Part shown: piece after piece, positions 16,356 through 28,100 of the stretch
How the letters are laid out: every line of letters starts with the position of its first letter
Position numbering within the stretch: the stretch's first letter is position 1
Source of the DNA: Pseudomonadota bacterium
GTDB taxonomy: Bacteria > Desulfobacterota > Desulfovibrionia > Desulfovibrionales > Desulfovibrionaceae
DNA length: 64,000 nt
Assembly (NCBI GenBank): GCA_023433925.1
Contig: JAEYTO010000063.1
Span: 30,552 to 94,551 of the forward strand
Direction of reading: 5' to 3'
Program-made: the position numbers and the translations under genes
Notes under the pieces: generated by a model
Told to the model about the DNA's origin: nothing
Databases searched by the model: none
What the model saw: the letters and a program-made list of their open reading frames with translations, nothing else

Positions 16356-17525
16356 ATGCCCACTCCGCTCAATTTCGCTTTTCTCCGCAACGAGCCCGCG
16401 CCGCCCAACGGCCGCGGCGTGGCCATCCTCGGCGCCGGGCCGTGCGGCCTGTTCGCCGCCGGCTACCTGGCCTGCCTGGGCTATCAGGTGGATGTCTACG
16501 ACAAGCTGCCCAAGGCCGGCGGGCTCATGGTCTTCGGCATCCCGAGCTTCCGCCTGCCAGCCGGCCGCATCGAGGCCGGCGCGCGCAGGCTGGAGCGCCA
16601 GTACGGCGTGAACTTCAACCTGCGCACCAAGATCTGCTGCAGCGCGCCCCTGCACGAGGAGGCCGGCGACCATTTCTCGGCCGACATGCGCAGCCTGGGC
16701 GAACTCGTGGACAGGCACGACGCGGTCATGGTCTGCACGGGCTCCTGGCGCTCGCGGCGCATGAGGATTCCCGGCGAAGACCTGCCCGGCGTGCTCTCGG
16801 GCCTGGAGTTCCTGTTCCCCATCCGCGCGGCGCGCTTCGGCGCTCCGGGAGTCAAGGCGCCGGACGTGGCCGGCAAGGCCGTGGCCGTGGTCGGCGCGGG
16901 CCACTCGGCCATCGACGTGGTGCAGAGCGCCCTCAAGCTAGGCGCGGCCAAGGTCACGCTGGTCTACCGCCGCACGACGCGCGAGGCGCCTTGCGGCTCC
17001 TTCGAGATCGGCAGGGTCCGCGCCCTGGGGGCCGAATGGCGCGAGCTGGCCACGCCCGTACGCGTGCTCGGCGTCGGCCGCGTGGAAGGGCTGGAGATCC
17101 TCCAGTGCCGCCTGGGCGACCCGGACGAGCATGGCCGACGCTGCCCCATCCCCGAGCAGGGCGCGACCGAGGTCATTCCCTGCGACATGGTCGTGGCGGC
17201 CATCGGCGAGGTACCCACCCCACCCTTCCCCAAGGAGCTCGGCCTGGAGAACGTCAAGCAGGGCGACGTGCGCTGGCTGCACATGACGCGCATCCCCAAC
17301 GTCTTCGTGGCCGGCGACGCCCTGACCGGGCCGAGCAAGATCGGCAAGGCCGTGTACAGCGGCCTGCGCGCCGCGCGCTCCCTGGCCAACTGGCTGGACC
17401 TCAAGGCCCTGAACCGCGAGGCCGAGTTCCACGACGACCTCGTGCACAAGAACGGCCAGGCCGGACAAACCGGACGGACGGAAGAGGCCGGCAAGACCGG
17501 CCCGGCGGGAGGCGGCCATGGCTAA
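16356..17525 (+). CDS. GltD-like FAD/NAD(P) oxidoreductase
   Basis: A 389-residue flavoprotein starting at ATG 16356; a longer reading from 16260 is arginine/proline-rich and not conserved. The FAD dinucleotide fold is ILGAGPCGLFAAGYL (about residues 26-40), then GGLMVFGIPSFRLP, the NAD(P) fold VVGAGHSAIDVV (about residue 180) and the C-terminal FAD signature NVFVAGDALTGPSKIGKAV. This resembles the small subunit of glutamate synthase and the flavin part of NfnB/DPD enzymes, but lacks their N-terminal Fe-S region, which the next gene could supply. It overlaps that ferredoxin gene by 8 nt. It probably moves electrons between NAD(P)H and ferredoxin-type partners. Confidence 0.85.
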   Translation: MPTPLNFAFLRNEPAPPNGRGVAILGAGPCGLFAAGYLACLGYQVDVYDKLPKAGGLMVFGIPSFRLPAGRIEAGARRLERQYGVNFNLRTKICCSAPLHEEAGDHFSADMRSLGELVDRHDAVMVCTGSWRSRRMRIPGEDLPGVLSGLEFLFPIRAARFGAPGVKAPDVAGKAVAVVGAGHSAIDVVQSALKLGAAKVTLVYRRTTREAPCGSFEIGRVRALGAEWRELATPVRVLGVGRVEGLEILQCRLGDPDEHGRRCPIPEQGATEVIPCDMVVAAIGEVPTPPFPKELGLENVKQGDVRWLHMTRIPNVFVAGDALTGPSKIGKAVYSGLRAARSLANWLDLKALNREAEFHDDLVHKNGQAGQTGRTEEAGKTGPAGGGHG

Positions 17526-18087
17526 GACCCACGCGGCGCCCTGCGGCTTCTCCTCGACCATGTCCGACGCGCGCAAGACCCTGTACATCGATTACGCCAA
17601 GTGCATCGGCTGCGAGACGTGCGAGGCGGTCTGCCGCTTCGTCTACGAGCGGCCGCGCATCCAGATGACCTGCACGGCCGAGGGCATCGCCGCGCCGCTC
17701 TACTGCCGCCACTGCGAAAACCCCAAGTGCGCCAACGCCTGCCCTCGCGGAGCCCTGACCAAGGACACCGAGGGCGCGGTCATCCTCCAGCAGTTGCTTT
17801 GCCGCGGCTGCGAGACGCGCAACTGCGTCATCGCCTGCCCCTACTCGGCCATGCTCCTCACCGAAACCGGCGTGGCCGTGACCAAGTGTGACCTGTGCAT
17901 CACCCGCCGGGCCGTGGGCCTTGGCCCGGCCTGCGCCGAGACCTGCCCGGCCGAGGCCATCCTGTACGTGGAGCGCGGCCGGCTGGCCGAGCTTGTCACG
18001 CCCGAGGCCGCCGAGGCCGAGAAGCGCGTGCTGGCCCACGTGCGGCCCACGGCGGGACCCAAGTCGCCCAGAGGGGAAGAGGCATGA
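17518..18087 (+). CDS. four-cluster 4Fe-4S ferredoxin subunit (CooF/HydN/DmsB-like)
   Basis: A 189-residue protein, ATG after GGGAGGCGGCC and overlapping the upstream flavoprotein by 8 nt. Four cysteine clusters are visible: CIGCETCEAVC (residues 29-39), CRHCENPKCANACP, CRGCETRNCVIACP and CDLCITRRAVGLGPACAETCP-type spacing. This is the electron-transfer subunit fold of molybdopterin oxidoreductases, CooF and HydN. There is no signal peptide, so it works in the cytoplasm, probably wiring the flavoprotein to another redox enzyme. Coupled by a 4-nt overlap to the next gene. Confidence 0.88.
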   Translation: MAKTHAAPCGFSSTMSDARKTLYIDYAKCIGCETCEAVCRFVYERPRIQMTCTAEGIAAPLYCRHCENPKCANACPRGALTKDTEGAVILQQLLCRGCETRNCVIACPYSAMLLTETGVAVTKCDLCITRRAVGLGPACAETCPAEAILYVERGRLAELVTPEAAEAEKRVLAHVRPTAGPKSPRGEEA

Positions 18088-18707
18088 GCCCCAAAAAGTC
18101 CCGAGCCGGGGAAAAATCCGAGGCCAAGGCCGGCAAGCGCAAGCCCAAAGCCAAAGCAGGCCGCTCCTCGGGCAAATCTCGAGCCGGCCGCTGGCGCGGG
18201 CTGCGCATCGCCCTGCTCGGCCTGATCCTGTTTGTGGCCCTTGCCGCCACGGCCATGACGCTGCTCCTCGTCTTTCCCGTGAGCGGCCCGGACGAGCCCG
18301 AGTCCTTCGGCCCGCCCGAGGGCTTCGCCGGCGCGGCCTGGGACCGGGAAGTGAACGGCCTGGGCGACCTGGAGGTGCTCCCTTCGCCAGGGCCGTTCGA
18401 GCTGCGCAGGCCCATGGGCGCTCTGGAGTTCGAGGGCGAGCGGCTGAACGACGTGCAGATCGTGCTCTACAAGGACAGGCTGGCCGGAGCCACGGTCTGG
18501 CTGGACGACGAGCGGGCCTTTGACCGCGTCGTGGCCAGGCTGAGCGAGCGCTACGGTCCGCCCAAGCCGGTCAATCCGGGCCAGGCCCTGACCTGGGACT
18601 GGCCCGACGTGGGCATCGCGGCCGTTTACCTGCCTGGCGAGGACGAGGGCGTGCTGACCCTGACCTACAAGCCTCTGGCCAGGCAGGCCGCCGAGGCGCA
18701 GCAGTGA
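18084..18707 (+). CDS. membrane-anchored protein of unknown function
   Basis: A 207-residue protein whose ATG overlaps the ferredoxin stop (ATGA) with GAGGGGAAGAGGC as SD, so it is translationally coupled. Residues 1-36 are very rich in Lys, Arg and Ala, followed by one membrane span (about 38-62, LRIALLGLILFVALAATAMT). The outer domain is soluble and contains repeated motifs (LEFEGERLNDVQIVLYKDR, AVYLPGEDEGVLTLTYKPL). A beta-rich periplasmic domain is likely. The family was not recognised; the operon context suggests a link to the flavoprotein-ferredoxin pair. Confidence 0.75.
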   Translation: MSPKKSRAGEKSEAKAGKRKPKAKAGRSSGKSRAGRWRGLRIALLGLILFVALAATAMTLLLVFPVSGPDEPESFGPPEGFAGAAWDREVNGLGDLEVLPSPGPFELRRPMGALEFEGERLNDVQIVLYKDRLAGATVWLDDERAFDRVVARLSERYGPPKPVNPGQALTWDWPDVGIAAVYLPGEDEGVLTLTYKPLARQAAEAQQ

Positions 18708-18709
18708 TC

Positions 18710-18774
18710 AGGGGAGGGCTTTGCCCTCCCCTGGCCCACCCACCAAGGGTCACGGGCCCTGGTACCCGTATTTC
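18710..18774 (+). repeat. family C repeat, copy C1, serving as terminator
   Basis: AGGGGAGGGC-TTT-GCCCTCCCCT is a perfect 10-bp hairpin (18710-18732) three bases after the operon's stop codon; CCACCCACCAAGGG and CCCTGGTACCCG follow as in other family C copies. It lacks a U-tract but probably ends the operon. Confidence 0.75.
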
Positions 18775-18835
18775 GACGCTGGATGATCCACCCATTGGTG
18801 GCGCATTGTCCGCCGCATGAGTCGCCGCACGACAA

Positions 18836-18905
18836 ACACGGGGTGCAGGGGCCCGTGGCCTCTGCCGTGAGAGAGCCAGAGAGAGGGCGCGCAGCCCTCT
18901 CTCGG
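18836..18905 (+). repeat. family D repeat, copy D2
   Basis: Contains ACACGGGGTGCAGGGGCCCG and the hairpin GAGAGAGGGC-GCGCA-GCCCTCTCTC (about 18879-18903). The same arrangement occurs at 35428-35497 and, inverted, at 51421-51488. It lies past the end of the YihY gene, between convergent genes. Confidence 0.75.
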
Positions 18906-18937
18906 TTCCGCCGCGCACCGCCGGCATCCGCTCCGCG

Positions 18938-19900
18938 CTATCGCCTCTTGGCCTCGGCCCCGGCCTTGATCCTCTTCTTCTCCTCCTTGCGCCTCTCCCC
19001 TTCCTTGAGGGTCTGCTCCACGAACTCCTCCTTGCGCCATGGCGAGCGGATCTCCGTGCCGTACAGGTCCGACCAGGCCTTGGTGAACTCCGCGCCCAGG
19101 AAGAGGATGAGCGAGGAGTAGTTGAGCCACAGGAGCACGAGGATGATCGCGCTGGCCGGGCCGTACATGCTGGCCGTGGCGCTCAGGCCAAGGAAATGGC
19201 CGATGGCCGTCTTGCCGATGAACAGGAGCAGCGCCGTGACGAGCGCTCCCACGGCCACGTCGCGCCAAGCGATGCGCGCGTTGGGGAGCACTTTGTAGAC
19301 CAGGCCGATGAGCAGGGCCAATCCCAGGAAGGACAGGGCCTGCTGCAATGCTTCCAGGGTGGCCAGCGTCTCCACGGGCAGCCAGCGGGCCAGATAGCCG
19401 TAGGCGCCGACCATGACGGCCTGGGCGATGGTCAGCAGGAATAGGAGCAGGCCCATGAGCAGGATGAGCACCAGGGAGATGAGCCGGTCCTTGAGCAGGC
19501 GCAGGACGCCGTACTTTTTGTCCTGGGCCACGCGCCAGACGATGTTCAGCGAGTTTTGCAGGTTGGCCAGCATGGTCGTGGCCGTCACCACCAGGGTGCC
19601 CAAGCCAATGAGGCTGGCGATGATGCTGCGCGATGGCTGGTAGGCGCCCTCCACGAGACGGCGGATCGCTTCCGCCCCTTGGGGGCTCAGGTACTCGGCG
19701 GCATAGCGGTGGATGAGATCAAGGACCTCCTGGCTGCCGCCCACCAGGCTCAGGGCCGAGGTAAGGATGACCAGAAGCGGCGCGAGCGAGAACAGGGCGT
19801 AGTAGGACAGGGCGGCCGCGAAGGTGGAGCAGTTGTCGTCCGAGAAGCCGAAGACCGTCCTGAGCAGCAGGGCCTTCGCTTCACGGGCCAGCTTGCGCAT
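18938..19900 (-). CDS. YihY/UPF0761-family inner-membrane protein
   Basis: A 320-residue protein; ATG 19900 follows GGGGGAAGGC and the upstream extension to 19993 is not conserved. Six hydrophobic helices and the family signatures are visible: LSYYALFSLAPLLVIL, YGPASAIILVLLWLNYSS and FLGAEFTKAWSDLYG. Once named RNase BN by mistake, the family is now seen as an uncharacterised membrane protein or exporter. The tail after residue 290 is a charged coil rich in Lys and Glu. It follows the AI-2E exporter gene by 25 nt, suggesting one transcript. Confidence 0.87.
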   Translation of the reverse strand: MRKLAREAKALLLRTVFGFSDDNCSTFAAALSYYALFSLAPLLVILTSALSLVGGSQEVLDLIHRYAAEYLSPQGAEAIRRLVEGAYQPSRSIIASLIGLGTLVVTATTMLANLQNSLNIVWRVAQDKKYGVLRLLKDRLISLVLILLMGLLLFLLTIAQAVMVGAYGYLARWLPVETLATLEALQQALSFLGLALLIGLVYKVLPNARIAWRDVAVGALVTALLLFIGKTAIGHFLGLSATASMYGPASAIILVLLWLNYSSLILFLGAEFTKAWSDLYGTEIRSPWRKEEFVEQTLKEGERRKEEKKRIKAGAEAKRR

Positions 19901-19925
19901 GCCTTCCCCCCTGGTCGTTTCGCGC

Positions 19926-21068
19926 CTACCCGCCTCCGGTTTCCTCCGGCGGCTGGAGCGTCCTCTCTTCGTGCACGGCCTGGAGCACCGCATGGTACTC
20001 GTGCTTGTAGATGTACAGCATGACCGTGGCGAAGGCTATGACCAGCGGCCCGTAGAGGATTCCAGCCAGGCCGAAGACCTGCAACCCGCCGATGATGGCC
20101 AGGAAGATATAGAAGGGCGACATCTGGGCCTGGCCCTGCATGAGGAACGGGCGCAGGAAGTTGTCGATGGATCCGACGACGATGGCGCACCAGGCCGCGA
20201 AGAACAGCGCGGACTTGTAGCTGCCGATGAGCGCCAGGTAGGCCGTGGCCGGGACCCAGACCATGGCCGTGCCCACGATGGGCACGAGCGAGGCCAGGCC
20301 GAGCATGGCGCCCCAGAACAGGGGCGGGATGCCCACGATGGCCATGGCGATGCCCCCGGCGATGCCCTGGCACACGGCGGTCAGGAAGCTGCCCAGGAAG
20401 ACCGAGCGCGTCACGGCCTTGATGCGCGCGAGAATGCGCTCCTCCTGGCCCTCGCGCAGAGGAGAGAGGTACATGAGCGAGTTGACCATGGCCCGGCCGT
20501 CGCGCAGCAAATAGAAGGTCAGGAAGAGCATGATGGCGAAGTCCATGACGAAATTGACCATGTTGCCCAGCAGGCTCGTGCCGCCCCTGAGCAAGGTCTG
20601 GCCCACGCTCGTGCTCGCGCCCACGAGCTGCTTGCGCAGATCCAGGCTTTCCAGCCCCACGAAACGCAGGTGCTCCTGGAGCCAGACCAGGACCTGGGTC
20701 ACCCGCGGGTTCTCTTGCAGGCGCGTGATGTCCACTCCGCCGAGCCACTTGCTGATCCCTTCGGCCATGGCGATGCCCTGGGTGATGAGCGCGACCAGGA
20801 ACAACAGGACCGGGATGACGATGACCAGGGTGATGAGGCTCAGGGTGATGAGCGCGGCCAGATTGCGCTTGCCCGGCATCCGGCGCAGGAGCCGCTCCTG
20901 GAGCGGGAAGAAGAGCGTGGCCATGACCCCGGCCATGATGATCGGGTCGATGAACGGCCAGATGACATACAGGGCCAGCCCCAGGCTCAGGAAGAGCACG
21001 GACAGGAGGAACGAGCGCACGACCTTGTCGCGCGGGCCGGGCGGCTGACTTGCACGGGACATGCGCAT
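19926..21068 (-). CDS. AI-2E-family transporter (PerM/UPF0118), paralogue 1
   Basis: A 380-residue protein with eight predicted spans. Two ATGs (21068 and 21062) follow AGGAGGAGC; either could be used. Family features include SLGLALYVIWPFIDPII, the central amphipathic region and GLASLVPIVGTAMVWVPA, then FGLAGILYGPLVIAF. Members export signals such as AI-2 or act as Na+/H+ antiporters; which applies here cannot be told. It lies 12 nt after relA and 25 nt before yihY, so the three may be one operon. Confidence 0.87.
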   Translation of the reverse strand: MRMSRASQPPGPRDKVVRSFLLSVLFLSLGLALYVIWPFIDPIIMAGVMATLFFPLQERLLRRMPGKRNLAALITLSLITLVIVIPVLLFLVALITQGIAMAEGISKWLGGVDITRLQENPRVTQVLVWLQEHLRFVGLESLDLRKQLVGASTSVGQTLLRGGTSLLGNMVNFVMDFAIMLFLTFYLLRDGRAMVNSLMYLSPLREGQEERILARIKAVTRSVFLGSFLTAVCQGIAGGIAMAIVGIPPLFWGAMLGLASLVPIVGTAMVWVPATAYLALIGSYKSALFFAAWCAIVVGSIDNFLRPFLMQGQAQMSPFYIFLAIIGGLQVFGLAGILYGPLVIAFATVMLYIYKHEYHAVLQAVHEERTLQPPEETGGG

Positions 21069-21080
21069 GCTCCTCCTGGG

Positions 21081-23240
<2,160 letters not shown>

Positions 23241-23271
23241 ATGCCTCGCGCCCCTGTGGGCCGGAACACGC

Positions 23272-24942
23272 TCAGCGTTGCAGGTGCTTGGGAACCCACC
23301 ACTCGGTGAAGTTGTGCGTGATGCCCGCGGGCGCGACCTCCACGTTGCGGTAGCGCGCGTTCACGATGGGCAGGGACATGGGCACGTAGAGGAACGTGTA
23401 CGGCTGGTCCTCGTGCAAGATCTCCTGCACCCTGTCGTAGATGCGCTTGCGCTCGTCCTGGTCCAGGGTCGTGCGGCCCTGCTCCAGCAACCCGTCCAGC
23501 TCCTCGTTCTTGTAGAAGGTGTGGTTCAGGCCGGCCGGCGCGACCTGCGAGGAGTGCCAGACCGAGTAGATGTCCGGGTCCTGGAGGATGTTCCAGGCCA
23601 GGATGGTCGCGTCGAAGTTGCCCTTGTTGATGAACTCCTTGACGAAGGCGGCCCACTCCACGGTGCGGATGTCCACGGCCACGCCGATCTGGCGCAGCCG
23701 CTGCTGGATGATCGTCGCGGTCTTGACGCGCTGGTCGTTGCCCTGGTTGGTCAGGATGGTGAAGGCGAAGGGCCGGCCGTCCTTGTCCAGGATGCCGTCG
23801 CCGTCGGTGTCCCGCCAGCCTTCCTCGGCGAGCAGCCGCCTGGCCTTCTCGGGGTCGTAGGCATAAGGCGCGAGCTTGTCGTTATGGACCCACGTGCCGG
23901 GCTTGTACGGGCCGACGGCCGGCACGCCCAGGCCGAAGAGCACGCCCTTGACCAACTCCTCCTTGTCGATGGCGTGGGTCAGGGCCTGGCGCACCTTCTT
24001 GCTCTGGAACATGGGCCGCTTCAGGTTGTAGCCAAGATACGTGTAGCCGAAGGAGAGATACTCGAACTTGTTCCAGTCGCGCTCCCACTCGGGGCCCTTG
24101 GTCTGAAAAAGGAACTGCTGGGCGGTCAGGCCCATCATGTCGAGGTTGCCGGCCTTGAGCTCCATGAACTGGGTGGAGAGGTCGGGAATGATCTCGTACA
24201 CGACCCGGTCAAGGCATGGCCGGCCCAGGAAATAATCGTCGTTGGCCTCCAGCACGATGCGCCTGCCGGGCACCCACTCCTTGAGCTTGTACGGCCCCGC
24301 GCCCATGGGCAGGCGGCTGTACTTCGTCTCCAGAAGGTTCTCCTTCTCCAGGGCGTGCTTGGGGAGGACGTCCATGGCCCAGGTGACCAGGGCGCGCGCA
24401 AAAGGCTTGTCGTAACGCACCTCGAAGGAGTAGGGTCCGGTCATACTGAATTCCTTGATGGCCTTGTAGTCCTCGCCGTAGGCCGTGGGCGTCTTGGGAT
24501 CGCGCATCAGGTCCACGGTGAACTTGACGTCCTCGGCCGTGAAGGGCCGGCCGTCGAACCAGCGAATGTCCTCGCGCAGTTTGAAGCGCAGAAGCCTGCC
24601 GTCCTCCAGTACCTCGTAGGACTCAGCGGCCCAGGGTACGAGCTCGATGTCCTTGTTGTACTTGAGCGGCGCGATGTAGATGAGGTCGGCCACTTCGTGC
24701 GAAGACGAGTCCGTGGCCAGGATCGGGATGAGGTTCGAGGGCTCGCCCAGGGAGGGCTCCACGATGCGGCCGCCGGGGACCGGAGTCTCCCTGGCGCCGG
24801 GAGCGGGCCTGACGCCGGATGCCTCGGCGGACTCCGGGGCGCGGCCCGCCGCCTTTTGCCCGCCCTCCTCGGAGGAGCCGCAGGCGAAGGTCAGCATGGA
24901 CACGGCCGCCAGGGCGGCCAGAATCAGGTGCCTGATGCGCAT
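23272..24942 (-). CDS. peptide ABC transporter substrate-binding lipoprotein (OppA/DppA family)
   Basis: A 556-residue protein; ATG 24942 has AAGGAAGACGTA upstream and places a lipobox correctly (MLTFAC, Cys near residue 20). The family-5 solute-binding domain begins with a signature containing PSLGEPSNLIPILATDSSS. Other family blocks are RFKLREDIRWFDGRPFTAEDV and RQALTHAIDKEELVKGVLFG. Binds oligopeptides or similar ligands outside the membrane. Permease and ATPase genes are absent here, so it is an orphan binding protein. It ends 31 nt before... that is, its stop faces the relA start region. Confidence 0.9.
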   Translation of the reverse strand: MRIRHLILAALAAVSMLTFACGSSEEGGQKAAGRAPESAEASGVRPAPGARETPVPGGRIVEPSLGEPSNLIPILATDSSSHEVADLIYIAPLKYNKDIELVPWAAESYEVLEDGRLLRFKLREDIRWFDGRPFTAEDVKFTVDLMRDPKTPTAYGEDYKAIKEFSMTGPYSFEVRYDKPFARALVTWAMDVLPKHALEKENLLETKYSRLPMGAGPYKLKEWVPGRRIVLEANDDYFLGRPCLDRVVYEIIPDLSTQFMELKAGNLDMMGLTAQQFLFQTKGPEWERDWNKFEYLSFGYTYLGYNLKRPMFQSKKVRQALTHAIDKEELVKGVLFGLGVPAVGPYKPGTWVHNDKLAPYAYDPEKARRLLAEEGWRDTDGDGILDKDGRPFAFTILTNQGNDQRVKTATIIQQRLRQIGVAVDIRTVEWAAFVKEFINKGNFDATILAWNILQDPDIYSVWHSSQVAPAGLNHTFYKNEELDGLLEQGRTTLDQDERKRIYDRVQEILHEDQPYTFLYVPMSLPIVNARYRNVEVAPAGITHNFTEWWVPKHLQR

Positions 24943-25171
24943 TACGTCTTCCTTGTCTCGGGGGGTTGTTGGCGATGGGCTCGGCCAGGGTTTCCGCGAG
25001 GAAAAAATTATGAAGCAAAGCGGGCCAAAAGCCAAGTCGCCCTTGATTAGCACTTGTTTTTTGTTTAACTCAACCTATTAAGCACCTCTGTTGCGGGGCC
25101 GCGCCCCGACGATGCCTGGAATACCAGCACGAACCGAGTAAACCGTTCAAGTGCGGGAGTAGCACGCGTAC

Positions 25172-28100
25172 ATGGCCGTGGCTGACGAAAATAAAGTCCA
25201 GCGAATCCTATCCGATTTCCTCAAGGACTCCATCCCTGAGTACATCATGGATGGTTCCCGGGGCATCGTGTCCAACGACGGGGTCCAGAAGATCAACCTG
25301 AACCGGCGGGATGGGCTATGGGATGCCGAGGCGCAGATCCAGGGCGAGGACTTCCAGGTCTATGCCACGGAAATGAGCATTAATCTCGAAAACGAAGCAG
25401 TCAACTACTACTGCAACTGCGACGAGGGCTTCAGCGGCGTGTGCCGGCACGTGGGCGCGGTGGCCCTTAAGGTCCTGTCCAGCCTGGGCGAGAAGAAGAA
25501 GGCCGAGCAGGCCGTGGTCACTGCCGCCCCACGCCAGGAATGGCGCCAGACCTTCCGCTCCTACTTCGCTTCCGAGCACGAGCCGGAACCCGGCAAGCAC
25601 TACCTCGTCTACCGCTTCTATCCCGAGCCCGAGCGGCTCCAGGTGGCCTTCTTCCGCGCCCGCCAGAACAAGGCCGGGCTGTCGCAGGTCCAGAGCGAGG
25701 TGACCCTGGAGCAGATCCTGGAGAACCCGGACTGGTCCGAGACCACGCCGCTCCTGCCCAAGGTGGCCAGGCTGCTCGGCATCTACCAGGACTACATGGG
25801 CCACCGGGTGGAGCTGCCGCCGGGCCTGCTGACCTGGTTCTTCTGGGCCCTCAAGGACGAATACTACCTCTTCCACAAGGACACGGACCAGCCCGTGCGC
25901 GTGGAGCGCAAGACCATGCGCTTGCAGCTCTCGCCCGCGCTCTCCGAAGACGGCCTGACCTTCGACATCATGCTCTCGCGCGAGGGCAAGCAACCATTCT
26001 CCATCGAGGGCGAGGACGTCTACTTCTACGGCCAGATGCCCCTGTGGGTGCTCTGGCGGGGCACCTTCTACCCGGTGCAGACGGGCCTCAACACCTCCCT
26101 GGTCCAGAACCTCGTGCACACGCCGCCGACCATCCCCACGGGCGAGATCTCCGAGTTCCTGGACCGCGTGTGGACCAAGCTGCCGTCCAGCGACCTCCAC
26201 GGGCAGGAGGAGTTCCTGGCGCGCATGGACCCCATCTTCGTGCCTGCCAGGTACAACCCCAAGCTCTTCCTGGACGAGGAAGGCAGCCTGCTGACCATGC
26301 AGATCTCCAACATCTACGAGACCGAGCACATGGAGGTCATGCTGCCCGGCCCCAACCCGGACCTGCAAACCGGCAGCTATTCGTACGACGGCAAGTCCTT
26401 CCTCCTGCGCCGGGACCAGCAGGCCGAGGCCGAGCTCATCAACAAGCTCCACGACATGAGCTTCCAGGCGCGCAACAACGCCAACTGGTTCCTGGAGCCC
26501 GAGGAGGCCATCACCTTCCTTTTGGACTACTACCCCAAGCTCGTGGAGACCTATCGCGTCTTCGGCGAGAAGAACCTGACCCGCTACAAGGTCAGGCTGT
26601 CCACGCCCGTGGTCGTGGCCGAGGTGGAGACCAGCGAGGAGGACAAGTGGTTCAACCTTGAGGTCAACGTCGAGTACGACGGCCAGCGCGTGCCCATCGA
26701 GGCCATCTGGAAGGCCTGGACCCAGGGCAAGCGTTACGTGCAGCTCAAGGACGGCTCGTACACGAGCCTGCCCGAATCCTGGCTGAACAAGCTGGCGCAC
26801 AAGCTGCGCGCCCTGGGCTACGACCCCGAGAAGCCGCCCAAGAAGCAGTTCAGCCAATTCGAGGCGCCGGTCCTGGACAAGCTCATCGAGGACCTGCCCG
26901 AGGTCCACACCGACGAGTTCTACAAGAAGCTGCGCCAGAAGATCCACAGCTTCAAGGAGATCGCGCCCATCCCGGTGCCCAAGGGCCTCAACGCCACGCT
27001 GCGCCCGTACCAGCAGCAGGGCCTGTCCTATCTTAATTTCCTGCGCGAGTACGAGTTCGGCGGCATCCTGGCCGACGAGATGGGCCTGGGCAAGACCGTG
27101 CAGACCCTGTCATTCCTCCAGCACATGAAGGAAAAAGAGCTCGGCGGCCCGAACCTGATCATCGTGCCCACCTCCGTGCTCCCCAACTGGGAGCGCGAGT
27201 GCCAGAAGTTCGTGCCGGACATGAAGCTCCTGACCATCTATGGCGCGCGGCGCGAGGGCATGTTCAAGCAGGTCAAGAGCTCGGACATCGTGCTCACGAC
27301 CTACGCGCTCCTGCGCCGCGACCTGGACGAGCTGCTCAAGTTCGAGTTCAACACGGTCATCCTGGACGAGGCCCAGAACATCAAGAACCCGAACACCATC
27401 ACGGCCCGCAGCGTGCGCAAGCTCGACACGAGCATGCGCCTGTGCCTGTCGGGCACGCCCATCGAGAACAACCTCTTCGAGCTGTGGAGCCTGTTCGAAT
27501 TCCTCATGCCCGGCTTCCTCGGCTCGCAGCACTCGTTCCAGCGCGGCATCGTCAAACCCATCAAGGATGGCGACGAGGAGACGCTCGGCTACCTGCGCGG
27601 CCGCGTGCGGCCGTTCATCCTGCGCCGGACCAAGAGCGAGGTGGCCAAGGACCTGCCGCCCAAGATCGAGACCATCCAGTACTGCAACCTGGCCGACGAG
27701 CAGCTCGAGCTCTACGCGGCGCTGGCCAAGAAGCTCAAGGAGCAGGTCATGCAGACCGTGGACGAGAAGGGCATCGCCAAGAGCCAGATGTCCATCCTCG
27801 ACGCCCTGCTCAAGCTCCGCCAGATCTGCTGCCACCCGCGCCTGCTCAAGCTCGACATGCCCGGCCTGAACACGAACCTGCCCTCGGGCAAGTTCGACGC
27901 CTTCCAGGATCTGGTCACCGAGGTCATCGAGGAAGGCCACAAGGTGCTCGTGTTCTCCCAGTTCGTGCAGATGCTGCACATCATCCGCAACTGGCTGCAG
28001 ATCAACCGCACGCCCTTCGCCTACCTGGACGGCGCGAGCAAGAACCGCTTCGAGCAGGTCGAGCTTTTCAACTCCGACCCGTCCATCCCCATCTTCCTCA

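Noticed and set aside
24943..25171. AT-rich patch between the OppA-like and SNF2 genes with partial -35/-10 words on both strands.
   Set aside because: No combination matched consensus well enough to call a promoter, though one must exist in this divergent spacer.
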